NCBI RefSeq assembly: GCF_008930665.1
Contig: NZ_PQMG01000003.1
Location: 62,001-126,000 of the forward strand
Reading direction: 5' to 3'
Source: Corynebacterium sp. 74A
GTDB lineage: Bacteria > Actinomycetota > Actinomycetes > Mycobacteriales > Mycobacteriaceae
DNA length: 64,000 nucleotides
Shown: piece after piece, positions 15,310 through 23,246 of the stretch
Position numbering within the stretch: position 1 is the first letter of the stretch
Layout: every line of letters begins with the position of its first letter
The notes under the pieces: model-generated
What the model was told of the DNA's origin: nothing
What the model saw: only the letters and a program-made list of their open reading frames with translations
Database searches by the model: none
Program-made: the position numbers and the translations under genes

Positions 15310-16878
15310 TTGAGCGAAAATACTTGGTTTATTCTCGCGATCATCATCTACATGTTGGCGATGCTCGCGATTGGTTATTGGAGTTATAAGCAAACAGACG
15401 AATATGACGATTATGTGCTCGCTGGTCGCGGCCTGAATCCTTTCGTTGCCGCCCTCTCGGCGGGAGCGTCGGATATGTCCGGCTGGCTGCTCATGGGTTT
15501 GCCGGGCGCACTATTCCTCACCGGCTTCTCGGAGCTGTGGATCGCCATCGGCCTGTTGATCGGCTGCTGGGCGAACTGGACATGGGTGGCGCCGCGCCTG
15601 CGCTCCTATTCGGAGATCGCGAATAACTCGATTACGGTTCCAAGCTTCTTGGAAAACCGTGTGCAGGATAAGTCCCGCATCCTCCGTATTGTGTCCGCCG
15701 TGGTGATCATCCTCTTCTTCACCTTTTATGTCTCCTCCGGCATGGTCGCCGGCGGCAAGTACTTCGAGTCCACCTTCGGTGGCAGCTACCTAGACGGCAT
15801 GCTCATCGTGGCAGCCGTGACGGTGGCCTATACCTTCATTGGTGGCTTCCTTGCTGTGTCCTACACCGATGCCGTGCAGGGCACCATCATGTTCGCCGCA
15901 CTGATCGTGGTGCCGATCATGGCGCTGCTCGCCTTGGACGAGCCCACCAGCATCTTTACCTGGGCCGTCGAGCAGCCCTATGGCCCCTATGAGGCGGGTA
16001 ATTCCTCCTATTTCAACATGATCTCTGGCGTCTCGATTACCGCGATCATCGGTAACCTCGCCTGGGGCTTGGGCTACTTCGGCCAGCCGCACGTGATTGT
16101 CCGCTTCATGGCGCTGCGCGCGCCCTATGAAGCTAAGGCCGGTCGCTGGATTGGTGTGGGCTGGATGCTGCTGTGCATCATCGGCGCGACCTTCGCAGCC
16201 TTGGTGGGAACTGCCTTCTTCGGCCAGGATCCCTCCATTCGGGTCACCGACCGCGAGGCCTTCGAAACGATCTTCCTGGACATGGGCCGGATTCTCTTCC
16301 ACCCGCTTCTCGCCGGTCTGCTGCTGACCGCCGTGCTGGCAGCCATTATGTCCACCCTGTCCTCGCAGCTGCTGGTCACCTCCTCTGCTCTGATCGAGGA
16401 TCTGACCAAGATCGTCTACAAGCGAAAGCTGCCGGACAATGTCTTGGTGAACCTCTCGCGCACCGCCGTGGTGGCCGTGGCCGTGATCGCCGCGGTGCTG
16501 GCCATCAACCCCTCCGACTCGATTCTGGGTCTGGTGGGCTTCGCATGGGCGGGCTTCGGTTCTGCCTTCGGCCCGATCATTCTCGCCTCTCTCTACTGGC
16601 GTCGACTCACCGCCGGCGGAGCGATTGCCGGCATGATCACCGGCGCGGTCGTCTCCTTCGCCTGGGGCATGTCGCCGCTGAGCGACACCCTCTACGAGAT
16701 GGTGCCCGGCTTCCTCGCCGCCACCGTCGTGATGGCCGTGGTCTCGATCATGTCCAAGGGCCCCAGCCAGCAAGTGCTGGATGAATTCGACAGCGCGTCG
16801 AAGCTCGCCACCATCGCCGAGGAGCAGCCCAAGATGGACATCGAGACTGCCGCCGAGCAGCTCGAGACCAAGGGCTAA
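15310..16878 (+). CDS. putP: Sodium/proline symporter
   Basis: 522 residues from a TTG at 15310 that has GGAG 8 nt upstream and begins SENTWFILAIIIYMLAMLAIG; a GTG at 15301 is possible. It has about 13 hydrophobic segments of the sodium:solute symporter fold. Family features include AGRGLNPFVAALSAGASDMSG, SGWLLMGLPGA, and the GLGYFGQPHVIVRFMA segment, which are highly typical of PutP. It imports proline with Na+ for osmoprotection or as a carbon source. It is monocistronic: a strong terminator follows at 16897-16923. Confidence 0.92.
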   Translation: MSENTWFILAIIIYMLAMLAIGYWSYKQTDEYDDYVLAGRGLNPFVAALSAGASDMSGWLLMGLPGALFLTGFSELWIAIGLLIGCWANWTWVAPRLRSYSEIANNSITVPSFLENRVQDKSRILRIVSAVVIILFFTFYVSSGMVAGGKYFESTFGGSYLDGMLIVAAVTVAYTFIGGFLAVSYTDAVQGTIMFAALIVVPIMALLALDEPTSIFTWAVEQPYGPYEAGNSSYFNMISGVSITAIIGNLAWGLGYFGQPHVIVRFMALRAPYEAKAGRWIGVGWMLLCIIGATFAALVGTAFFGQDPSIRVTDREAFETIFLDMGRILFHPLLAGLLLTAVLAAIMSTLSSQLLVTSSALIEDLTKIVYKRKLPDNVLVNLSRTAVVAVAVIAAVLAINPSDSILGLVGFAWAGFGSAFGPIILASLYWRRLTAGGAIAGMITGAVVSFAWGMSPLSDTLYEMVPGFLAATVVMAVVSIMSKGPSQQVLDEFDSASKLATIAEEQPKMDIETAAEQLETKG

Positions 16879-16896
16879 ATCCTCTCGACCACACGC

Positions 16897-16923
16897 AAAG
16901 GGAACCTCATCGAGGTTCCCTTT
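16897..16923 (+). terminator. putP terminator
   Basis: A perfect 12-bp stem, AAAGGGAACCTC / GAGGTTCCCTTT, with loop ATC, beginning 18 bp after the stop and ending in TTT. Confidence 0.85.
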
Positions 16924-16937
16924 CGTCATTGAGAGGT

Positions 16938-17690
16938 ATGGATCTCTCTTCCCGCCGCGGCTGGTATACCCTTTTATGCTTATCGACGCTTCTCTGGCTT
17001 CTTATCGGCCTTGTAGCACGGGTGCCTGCGCATCCGCCCACCGAGCCGCAGCTGCCTGGATTACACAGCACACTGCCCAAGGTGAGCGTCGTCAAGACGC
17101 GTGCCCGTCACCCTGGATACCGGCGAGAATTCTTCGGGCCGGGCTGGCGGGCCCAGCCCAGCTTGGGCGCAGGCTGTACCACTCGGGATCGCGCGCTGCG
17201 CGCGGCGGGGGTGCAGGCGCCATGCTCGCGCGGGCTCCGCGGGGTGATTCAGGATCTCTATACCGGCGAGCGGATTGACGCGGCCGTCGATGAGCTCCAG
17301 ATCGATCACGTATTTCCGCTCGCGGCCGCGTGGGATATGGGGGCGGCCACCTGGCCGCGGGCCAAAGCGGAGGACTTTGCCAATGATCCACTCAACGTGG
17401 TGGCTGTGAGCGCCGCCGCCAATCAAGATAAAAGCGATGCGCTGCCCGCGGCATGGATGCCTCCCTACCACCGGCATCGCTGCTGGTATTCCCAACGTCT
17501 CGCCGCTGTGGCGGCACGGTATCAGCTGGCGCTATCCCAGCCGGATATTACGCGCATGAAGCGCAGTTGCTGGGTTAGCGAAGTTCTAGGAGTTTCACTA
17601 AACTCGCAGTTTGCGCTGAGTTATCCGGTTGGACACCCACAGCGTGGCCAGCGCGGGCGGCCTCGGCGTGATGTTTCTACCACCCAGTAA
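16938..17690 (+). CDS. Exported HNH (DUF1524-like) endonuclease family protein
   Basis: About 250 residues from ATG 16938 (a TTG at 16929 is the alternative; GAGAGG lies very close to the ATG). An N-terminal hydrophobic segment (about 10-28, WYTLLCLSTLLWLLIGLVA) is a signal peptide or anchor. The core ELQIDHVFPLAAAWDMGA and FANDPLNVVAVSAAANQDKS matches the DUF1524/HNH fold, with the catalytic DH and an Asn-rich second part, and GPAAWMPP-like SDALPAAWMPP. Paired cysteines suit an extracytoplasmic fold. It is expected to be a nonspecific secreted or membrane-anchored nuclease; the substrate is unknown. It begins right after the putP terminator with no visible own RBS. Confidence 0.75.
   Translation: MDLSSRRGWYTLLCLSTLLWLLIGLVARVPAHPPTEPQLPGLHSTLPKVSVVKTRARHPGYRREFFGPGWRAQPSLGAGCTTRDRALRAAGVQAPCSRGLRGVIQDLYTGERIDAAVDELQIDHVFPLAAAWDMGAATWPRAKAEDFANDPLNVVAVSAAANQDKSDALPAAWMPPYHRHRCWYSQRLAAVAARYQLALSQPDITRMKRSCWVSEVLGVSLNSQFALSYPVGHPQRGQRGRPRRDVSTTQ
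16978..16990 (+). repeat. GCTTATCGACGCC-like motif, variant copy
   Basis: GCTTATCGACGCT, 12 of 13 matching. It lies in the signal-segment codons of the HNH gene, in a different reading frame from the other in-gene copies. Confidence 0.55.
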
Positions 17691-17730
17691 TAGTTCACCC
17701 CTTAGTGAAAGAGGACTCACCATTTCTACT

Positions 17731-18195
17731 GTGATGCTGGCACTCCACGTGCTCTCCGCCGTGCTCTTCTTGGGCCCGGTCACCGTGGCTGTATCGACCT
17801 TCCATGTGCAAGCAGCCCATGCACATAACGGCAACGATAAGGCCAAGGGTTCCGCCGCGCTGCTCTACCGGATCAGCAACACCTACGGCTTGCTCTCGCT
17901 GCTGGTGCCGCTGCTGGGCTTTGGCGTGATGTTCTCCAACCTCGACGCATGGATCAAGGAAGGGCTGCTGCACACGTCTATTCTGCTGTCCGTTATCGCA
18001 TGGGCTGTGTTGTACTTCCTGATTCTGCCCCGTCAGAAGGCTATGGCTGCCGAACTGGGTATTCTCGACGCCGACGATATGCCGGAGAATGCCACCGTGC
18101 AGGATTGGGACAAGGCAAAGTCCCAGCTGTCGATGTTCGGCGGCATCTTCTCGCTGCTGTGGATCATCATCTTCGCTTTGATGATGACGATGTAG
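17731..18195 (+). CDS. Small integral membrane protein (DUF2269-like)
   Basis: About 154 residues with four hydrophobic segments (starting VMLALHVLSAVLFLGPVTVAV, then near 55-75, 85-105 and 130-154). The pattern resembles the DUF2269-type small membrane proteins; function unknown. I list GTG 17731, but GAGGA at 17711-17715 lies exactly 6 nt before an in-frame ATT at 17722, while GTG/ATG 17731/17734 are 15-18 nt away. ATG 17674 inside the nuclease gene would add an N-terminus unlike a membrane protein. A strong terminator follows. Confidence 0.75.
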   Translation: MMLALHVLSAVLFLGPVTVAVSTFHVQAAHAHNGNDKAKGSAALLYRISNTYGLLSLLVPLLGFGVMFSNLDAWIKEGLLHTSILLSVIAWAVLYFLILPRQKAMAAELGILDADDMPENATVQDWDKAKSQLSMFGGIFSLLWIIIFALMMTM

Positions 18196-18215
18196 CGGCA
18201 CGCTTTATACTGCCT

Positions 18216-18246
18216 CCTCGCTGCCCCGTGGCAGCGAGGTTTTTTA
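18216..18246 (+). terminator. Intrinsic terminator of the 17.7-kb membrane gene
   Basis: CCTCGCTGCC / GGCAGCGAGG, a 10-bp stem with loop CCGT followed by TTTTTTT. This is a textbook intrinsic terminator. Confidence 0.92.
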
Positions 18247-18356
18247 TGTCTCTGTACCGCCACTGTTGTAGCGGCGCGGCTCGGCGGGCGGGCGGTGTGG
18301 CGGCTCGGCGACGCAGCGGGCGGCATGTGCGAGAGCCCCATTCAGTCGCCACAAGA

Positions 18357-18396
18357 GAAAACACCACCTCGCCGGAAGATCCAGCGAGGTGGTGTG
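18357..18396 (-). terminator. deaD terminator
   Basis: On the minus strand CACCACCTCGC pairs with GCGAGGTGGTG (11 bp) and is followed by TTTTCTC, 30 bp after the deaD stop. Confidence 0.8.
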
Positions 18397-18425
18397 GTGT
18401 GTGAGCCCTGAAAGCTCAGAAAGGA

Positions 18426-20435
18426 TTAGTAGCGATCGTCCCGGCGACGGAAGCTGCCACGGCGGTCGCCGCGGTCTCCCCTATCGCGACGGTCGAAGCC
18501 ACGGCCACCACGGCCGCCATCACGGCCACCGCGATCGCCACGATCGAAGCGCCGACCGCCATCGCGACCACCACGGCCACCGAAACCACGGCCACCGCCG
18601 CGACCACCACGGTCGCCATAGCCGCGCTCCAAGGAGGCGTCGGGGGCCGACTCGATATTGATCAGCTGGCCGGAAATGCGGGTATCTTCCAGCCGGTCGA
18701 ACACATCGCGAGGCAGGTCCTTGGGCAGCTCGACTAGGGTGTGATCCACATTGATCACGATCCGGCCGAAGTCCTTGGAATTGAGCCCGCCTTCGTTTGC
18801 CAGCGCGCCCACGATGGAACCGGGACGCACATGCTGCCGCTTACCCACGGCGAGGCGATAGATGCTCATGTTTTGATTCGAACGCTCGAAACGACCACCG
18901 CGGTCGCCGCGGTCACGGCCCCCACGATCGAAGTCGCGGTCGCGACGATCGGAGCGGTCCTTACGCTTGTCGCGCGGCGGCTCCTTCATCAAGAACTCGT
19001 CGCTGGCCTGAGCCTGCGTTGCCAATGCCGCCGCGATATCCACCATCGGAATATCGTGCTCATCAGAGTATGTCTGCACCAAGGAACGGAAGATATTGAC
19101 CTGAGAGTCTTCCAGCGCCTCAGTGATGGAATCGGCGAACTTCTCCTTGCGGGATTCATTCACCTCATCAACGGTCGGCAGATCCATTTCGTTCAGCGGC
19201 GCGTTAGTTGCGCGCTCGATGGATCGCAGCATGCGGCGCTCACGCGGGGTGACGAAGAGAATAGCCTCGCCGGAGCGACCGGCACGGCCGGTACGGCCAA
19301 TGCGGTGCACATAGGACTCGGTATCGTGTGGGATGTCGTAGTTTAGCACGTGGCTGATACGTTCCACATCCAAACCGCGGGCAGCCACGTCGGTGGCCAC
19401 GAGAATATCGAGGCGACCATCCTTGAGCTGGTCCACGGTACGCTCGCGCTGGGCCTGCGGAATATCGCCGTTGATGGCCTGCGCAGAGAACCCGCGAGCA
19501 CGCAGCTTTTCGGCGAGTTCCTCTGTCTCGAACTTGGTGCGCACAAACATGATCATCGCTTCAAACTCGGTGACCTCGAGGATACGGGTCAGAGCATCGA
19601 GCTTGTTCCGGTGCGCCACCATCAGATAGCGCTGGTTGATATTGGTGTTGGTGCGGCTGGTCGAACGGACGGTGATTTCCTGCGGCTCATTGAGATACTG
19701 CTGGGAAATCTTTCGAATGCCATTCGGCATCGTGGCCGAAAACAGTGCCACCTGCTTGTCTGCAGGGGTGTCGGCCAGGATGCGCTCGACATCCTCCTGG
19801 AAGCCCATTTGCAGCATCTCATCGGCCTCGTCGAGCACGAGGTAGCGCAGACCGGAGATATCCAGCGAGCCCTTCTGCAGGTGGTCGATCACACGACCCG
19901 GGGTACCCACAACGATGTGTGCACCGCGGCGCAGGCCCGACAACTGAATGCCATAGGACTGTCCACCATAGATCGGCAGCACGTTAATGCCGCCGAGGTG
20001 ATCGGCGAAGGACTGGAAGGAGTCAGCAACCTGCAGCGCGAGCTCGCGCGTCGGTGCCAATACCAGTGCCTGCGGAGAGCGCTCGTCCTTGTTGATGCGC
20101 GCCAAAATAGGCAGCGCAAAGGCGGCGGTCTTGCCGGTACCCGTCTGGGCGAGGCCTACGACATCGTGGCCTCCCATGAGAACGGGAATGGTTTGTTCTT
20201 GAATAGGGGACGGCGTTTCAAAGCCAACCTTGGTGACTGCCTCCAACACATCTGAGGGTAAGTCCAAGCTTTCAAAGCCGGTGGGTGAGCCGGTGTCCTC
20301 AGAAGTGTTCGCATCCCTGGTGCTGTGCTGATCGGCAGACTGTGCTGCCGCACCTTGCGAAGTATCCTGAGAGTCCGACGAAACGATATGATCCGGACTG
20401 TCCACGTCTCCGGTGACGTTATCGGTGTTACTCAT
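18426..20435 (-). CDS. deaD: DEAD-box RNA helicase with RGG tail
   Basis: 669 residues. The core has the Q-motif (GFETPSPIQEQTIP), AQTGTGKT (I), PTRELALQ (Ia), TPGRVIDHL (Ib), LVLDEADEML (II), FSATMP (III), ATDVAARGLDVERISHVLNY (V) and HRIGRTGRAGR (VI). A DbpA-like RNA-binding domain (about 520-600, YRLAVGKRQHVRPGSIVGAL) and an Arg/Gly/Asp-rich tail (about 605-669) follow, typical of CsdA/DeaD. An acidic Ser/Asp-rich N-terminus precedes the core. It remodels RNA duplexes in ribosome assembly, mRNA decay or cold adaptation. The tail-coding DNA (18430-18640) is a simple CGG/GGT-rich repeat and may be prone to slippage. Confidence 0.93.
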   Translation of the reverse strand: MSNTDNVTGDVDSPDHIVSSDSQDTSQGAAAQSADQHSTRDANTSEDTGSPTGFESLDLPSDVLEAVTKVGFETPSPIQEQTIPVLMGGHDVVGLAQTGTGKTAAFALPILARINKDERSPQALVLAPTRELALQVADSFQSFADHLGGINVLPIYGGQSYGIQLSGLRRGAHIVVGTPGRVIDHLQKGSLDISGLRYLVLDEADEMLQMGFQEDVERILADTPADKQVALFSATMPNGIRKISQQYLNEPQEITVRSTSRTNTNINQRYLMVAHRNKLDALTRILEVTEFEAMIMFVRTKFETEELAEKLRARGFSAQAINGDIPQAQRERTVDQLKDGRLDILVATDVAARGLDVERISHVLNYDIPHDTESYVHRIGRTGRAGRSGEAILFVTPRERRMLRSIERATNAPLNEMDLPTVDEVNESRKEKFADSITEALEDSQVNIFRSLVQTYSDEHDIPMVDIAAALATQAQASDEFLMKEPPRDKRKDRSDRRDRDFDRGGRDRGDRGGRFERSNQNMSIYRLAVGKRQHVRPGSIVGALANEGGLNSKDFGRIVINVDHTLVELPKDLPRDVFDRLEDTRISGQLINIESAPDASLERGYGDRGGRGGGRGFGGRGGRDGGRRFDRGDRGGRDGGRGGRGFDRRDRGDRGDRRGSFRRRDDRY

Positions 20436-20485
20436 TGCCCCACCACGTTACGCTGCGCGGCGGTGCATAGCCAATTGCAAAGGGC

Positions 20486-21739
20486 TTATCCCTTCCTACA
20501 AGGGCTTTCAGCGGCGGTGTCATCGCGGGGTTCAAGGGACTCACGCGCTCCCAGCCACACCACTGCGGCGGCTAATCCAATTAGCCCGCAGGAGGCGAAG
20601 GCCCAGCCATAGCCGGCCCAGCCCGCGAGCGCACCCACCACAATCGGGCCGGTGATCGTCCCGAAATCTTGGGCCATTTGGAAGTTGGCGAGGACGCGGC
20701 CACCGGAACGCTCCCGCCCCACCACATCGGCCAGCGCCGCCTGCTGAGCGGGATTGAGGCAGCCCGCCCCGAAACCGGCGAAGACGGAGACGGTCAGCAG
20801 CGTGATCGGCTCATGAGTCAGACCAATGCTGGCCGTAAACACCGCATTAATCACCAACCCCGTAATCACCAGGGGCTTGCGCCCCCATTGATCGGACAAT
20901 CGCCCAGAAAATTGCAGGGCGAGCGCGTTGCCTGCGGCGAAGAAGGCGAGCGCAATACCGGCGACGGCACCTGCTTGGTGGAACATCGCGGCGGAAAAGA
21001 GAGGGATGATGGCCACGCGCACGCCGAAGTTGGACCAGCCATTGGCGAAGGCGGAGACCAACGCTGCCCGATAGGCGGAATCACGCCACGCCTCGGAGAA
21101 GGTCATCGGGGCCAAGCTATTCGTGTTCTCATAGGAGCCCATCGCCTCGGCAGAGAGCATCACATACACCACTGCCGCGGCCAGCAGCACGGTGGCGCCA
21201 TAGATGAAAAATGGTGCGCGCATGCCCATAAAGGACAAGGCGGCGCCCACCACCGGGCCGACGATATTGCCCACGAGGAAACCGGTGGCATAGATAGACG
21301 ACGCCTTGCCGCGCACCTCGGGCGGCGCCATGCGCACAATCAGCCCCATGGCCGAAACCGTGAACATGGTCGAGCCAATACCGCCGATACCGCGCAGCAC
21401 CAGGATCTGCCAATAGTCACTCACCGCGCCGACGAGACCCGTGGTAATTGCCACGGTGATCAGACCGGTGAGATAGACCTTGCGGGAGCCCAGGCGATCA
21501 ATTGCCCGCCCTGAAACTGGGGCGAAGAGAAGCCGCGATCCCGCAAACACGGAGACGACGGCACTCGCCGCAGCGAGGGAGACATCAAAGCTGCGGGCGA
21601 ATTGCGGGATGATCGGCGCCACGATGCCGAAACCGACGGCAATAATAAACGCCGCCACGACGAGCGCCCAGATCTCCTTGGGCAGCGGCGGGACAGGACG
21701 CTTCTGCCTATCCCGCGTGTGTGCTGGTCGACGCATCAC
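20486..21739 (-). CDS. Major facilitator superfamily transporter
   Basis: About 417 residues with 12 hydrophobic segments. The first helix WALVVAAFIIAVGFGIVAPIIPQFA and the loop GRAIDRLGSRKVYLTG (motif A type) mark a drug:H+ antiporter-1 like MFS protein. The second half repeats the pattern with SGRLSDQWGRKPLVITG. I chose GTG 21739, with AAGGAGGAG about 8 nt upstream; more upstream ATGs would add a basic N-terminus. It diverges from the uncharacterised gene at 21836 with under 100 bp between them. The substrate is unknown; efflux is most likely. Confidence 0.85.
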   Translation of the reverse strand: MMRRPAHTRDRQKRPVPPLPKEIWALVVAAFIIAVGFGIVAPIIPQFARSFDVSLAAASAVVSVFAGSRLLFAPVSGRAIDRLGSRKVYLTGLITVAITTGLVGAVSDYWQILVLRGIGGIGSTMFTVSAMGLIVRMAPPEVRGKASSIYATGFLVGNIVGPVVGAALSFMGMRAPFFIYGATVLLAAAVVYVMLSAEAMGSYENTNSLAPMTFSEAWRDSAYRAALVSAFANGWSNFGVRVAIIPLFSAAMFHQAGAVAGIALAFFAAGNALALQFSGRLSDQWGRKPLVITGLVINAVFTASIGLTHEPITLLTVSVFAGFGAGCLNPAQQAALADVVGRERSGGRVLANFQMAQDFGTITGPIVVGALAGWAGYGWAFASCGLIGLAAAVVWLGARESLEPRDDTAAESPCRKG

Positions 21740-21822
21740 GCGCCTCACTCCTCCTTCGATACCCCACCCCAACCTTTCGAACATGTGTTCACCTCTGGCG
21801 TGGGAGTGTCTCAGCCGCTGTT

Positions 21823-21828
21823 TAGAAT
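21823..21828 (+). promoter_or_regulatory. -10 box for leaderless gene at 21836
   Basis: TAGAAT ends 7 nt before the ATG at 21836, so the transcript would start at or next to the start codon. Confidence 0.5.
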
Positions 21829-21835
21829 GCGGGCC

Positions 21836-22390
21836 ATGCGAAACATTAACAGCAACACTAAGCCCCATTTCTTTAATCCCGCACAGCGTTATAGCAGCTC
21901 CAGCCGCACTGGGCAGCGGCCAGTATCCACTGCTACAGCATTAGCCTTAATCAGGCGTGACCATCCCGACATCGTGGAGCGGGTGACATCCACGATCCAT
22001 CACCCTCGCTCTTTAGCGCGCACCCCCAGTACGTGGCGGCCACCAACACTCACCCTTCCCGCGGTGGACATCGCCGGCGTTCCCGAATTGAAGCTGAATA
22101 TCACCCGCTATCGGGCGAACCCAGCCATGGCGGCAGCGCTCGCCCAGGGAGCGCACTCCTCCACTCCGGCGTATGCCGTGATCGCGCGCTTTACGAATCC
22201 TCGCGGCGATAGCGTTCCAGCCAGCGTGAGCGAGGCGTGGATGCGCTCATTCATCCCCGAGGAGGCGTCATCGATGGTGCACGAGATCCTCACACCCACT
22301 GCCCCCACATACTGCTGGGTCGTCGACAGCACCTATACACCACTGCCCTCGCCGGTGTCCTTTTTTGTCCAACACACCAGCGCCGCCTAA
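21836..22390 (+). CDS. Uncharacterised protein
   Basis: 184 residues, no family recognised. The N-terminus is polar and rich in Asn/Ser (MRNINSNTKPHFFNPAQRY). The centre is Pro-rich and contains GVPELKLNITRYRANP. No signal peptide or membrane segment is visible. The start is supported by a -10 box 7 nt upstream, suggesting a leaderless mRNA; no Shine-Dalgarno is present. A longer in-frame ORF reaches into the MFS gene on the other strand and is not believed. It converges with the acidic-protein gene behind a shared hairpin at 22378-22404. Codon use looks normal for the window, so I consider it real. Confidence 0.6.
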   Translation: MRNINSNTKPHFFNPAQRYSSSSRTGQRPVSTATALALIRRDHPDIVERVTSTIHHPRSLARTPSTWRPPTLTLPAVDIAGVPELKLNITRYRANPAMAAALAQGAHSSTPAYAVIARFTNPRGDSVPASVSEAWMRSFIPEEASSMVHEILTPTAPTYCWVVDSTYTPLPSPVSFFVQHTSAA

Positions 22391-22404
22391 AGCGAGCGGC
22401 GCTG
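22378..22404. terminator. Hairpin between convergent genes
   Basis: CAGCGCCGC / GCGGCGCTG, a perfect 9-bp stem with a 9-nt loop that includes the upstream stop codon. It can serve both strands; no T-tract. Confidence 0.5.
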
Positions 22405-22420
22405 CCGTCGGCATGACTAC

Positions 22421-23104
22421 CTAGCTGTCGTCCTCGTCGAGGTCGAAATACTCTTCGTCCTCGGTGTCATAGAGTCCGCCGAGTGCGGCGCGCCGCTGGG
22501 CGGCATCGTGATCGTCCTCATCGATGGGTGCGAGCTGATCCTCCCAGTCCTCGGCTTGATCCGCGGCGAGGCTGATGACATCGAAAAGACGGTCATAGTC
22601 AGTGAAGGAGCCGAGGCTGAGGATTTCGTCATCCCACGCCTCATCATCGTCTCCGAGGGCGATGAACTCCACCGTTGCCGTGGGCACGCCCTCGTCGAGG
22701 TCCACGCGGACGAGGATCTCGGAGTTGGCTGCCACCTCGGCGCGCACGGTGTGGGCGTCGTCCTCGTCTTGGAAGAAATCCAGATCCGCAATGCGATCAT
22801 CGGTGCCGCTGAGCACATCCCGCAGGATGGTGACCACCTGGTCGGTGGCAATATGCTCGCTCACGGTGGCAACGGCATCCTCTACCGAGAACACCACCGC
22901 CACCAAGACGGCCTCGAAATCCTCATCTTCCTCATCCACATCGGCGGCAGCAATGTAGACATTGGCGGCAGGAAAGTCAGGGTCGATGTCCACAAAGTGG
23001 ATCTCCACCTCGGAGGTGATCGGCACAAAGAGAGTGCAGTCGTGAGCACGCGACTCGATGCCCGCATCGTCTAGTGCCGCTGCAATATCCTCTAAGAAAC
23101 TCAT
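22421..23104 (-). CDS. Acidic uncharacterised protein
   Basis: 227 residues from ATG 23104 (MSFLEDIAAALDDAGIESRA), strongly acidic throughout, with a very Asp/Glu-rich C-terminus (EDEEYFDLDEDDS). It reads as alternating beta strands and helices with no cysteine-rich or membrane part. The N-terminal region about helix-strand (LDDAGIESRAHDCTLFVPI) and later FTDYDRLFDVISLAADQAEDW recall the small YbjN/type III chaperone-like fold, but this is only an impression. AAGGA precedes the start at about 12 nt. A longer ORF upstream to 23332 is rejected, as it overlaps the FhuF-like gene. It is a minus-strand neighbour of the FhuF-like and esterase genes. Confidence 0.65.
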   Translation of the reverse strand: MSFLEDIAAALDDAGIESRAHDCTLFVPITSEVEIHFVDIDPDFPAANVYIAAADVDEEDEDFEAVLVAVVFSVEDAVATVSEHIATDQVVTILRDVLSGTDDRIADLDFFQDEDDAHTVRAEVAANSEILVRVDLDEGVPTATVEFIALGDDDEAWDDEILSLGSFTDYDRLFDVISLAADQAEDWEDQLAPIDEDDHDAAQRRAALGGLYDTEDEEYFDLDEDDS

Positions 23105-23143
23105 GGAGGCAGGCTTTCCTTCCACATAGATGGTTACGTGACA

Positions 23144-23163
23144 CCCCGCCACGAGCGGCGGGG
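23144..23163 (-). terminator. Hairpin after FhuF-like gene
   Basis: CCCCGCC / GGCGGGG, a 7-bp all-GC stem with a 6-nt loop, between the FhuF-like stop and the next minus-strand start. No T-tract. Confidence 0.4.
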
Positions 23164-23246
23164 CTGCCGCTCTACAGCCTAGTTGGCCCGCCGCAGAATC
23201 GCCGCAGGGTGCTTCATGGATACTGGGGCGGCACGCGAGAGGTGTC

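Noticed and set aside
15790-16929. 379-codon frame antisense to putP
   Set aside because: Composition (His, Gly, Gln) typical of the antisense of GC-rich genes.
18430-18640. Repeat-like CGG/ACC tract considered as a CRISPR or satellite
   Set aside because: It encodes the Arg/Gly-rich tail of the DEAD-box helicase in frame; there is no spacer pattern.
19350-20255. 301-codon frame antisense to deaD
   Set aside because: Lies wholly inside a certain gene and has no recognisable protein pattern.
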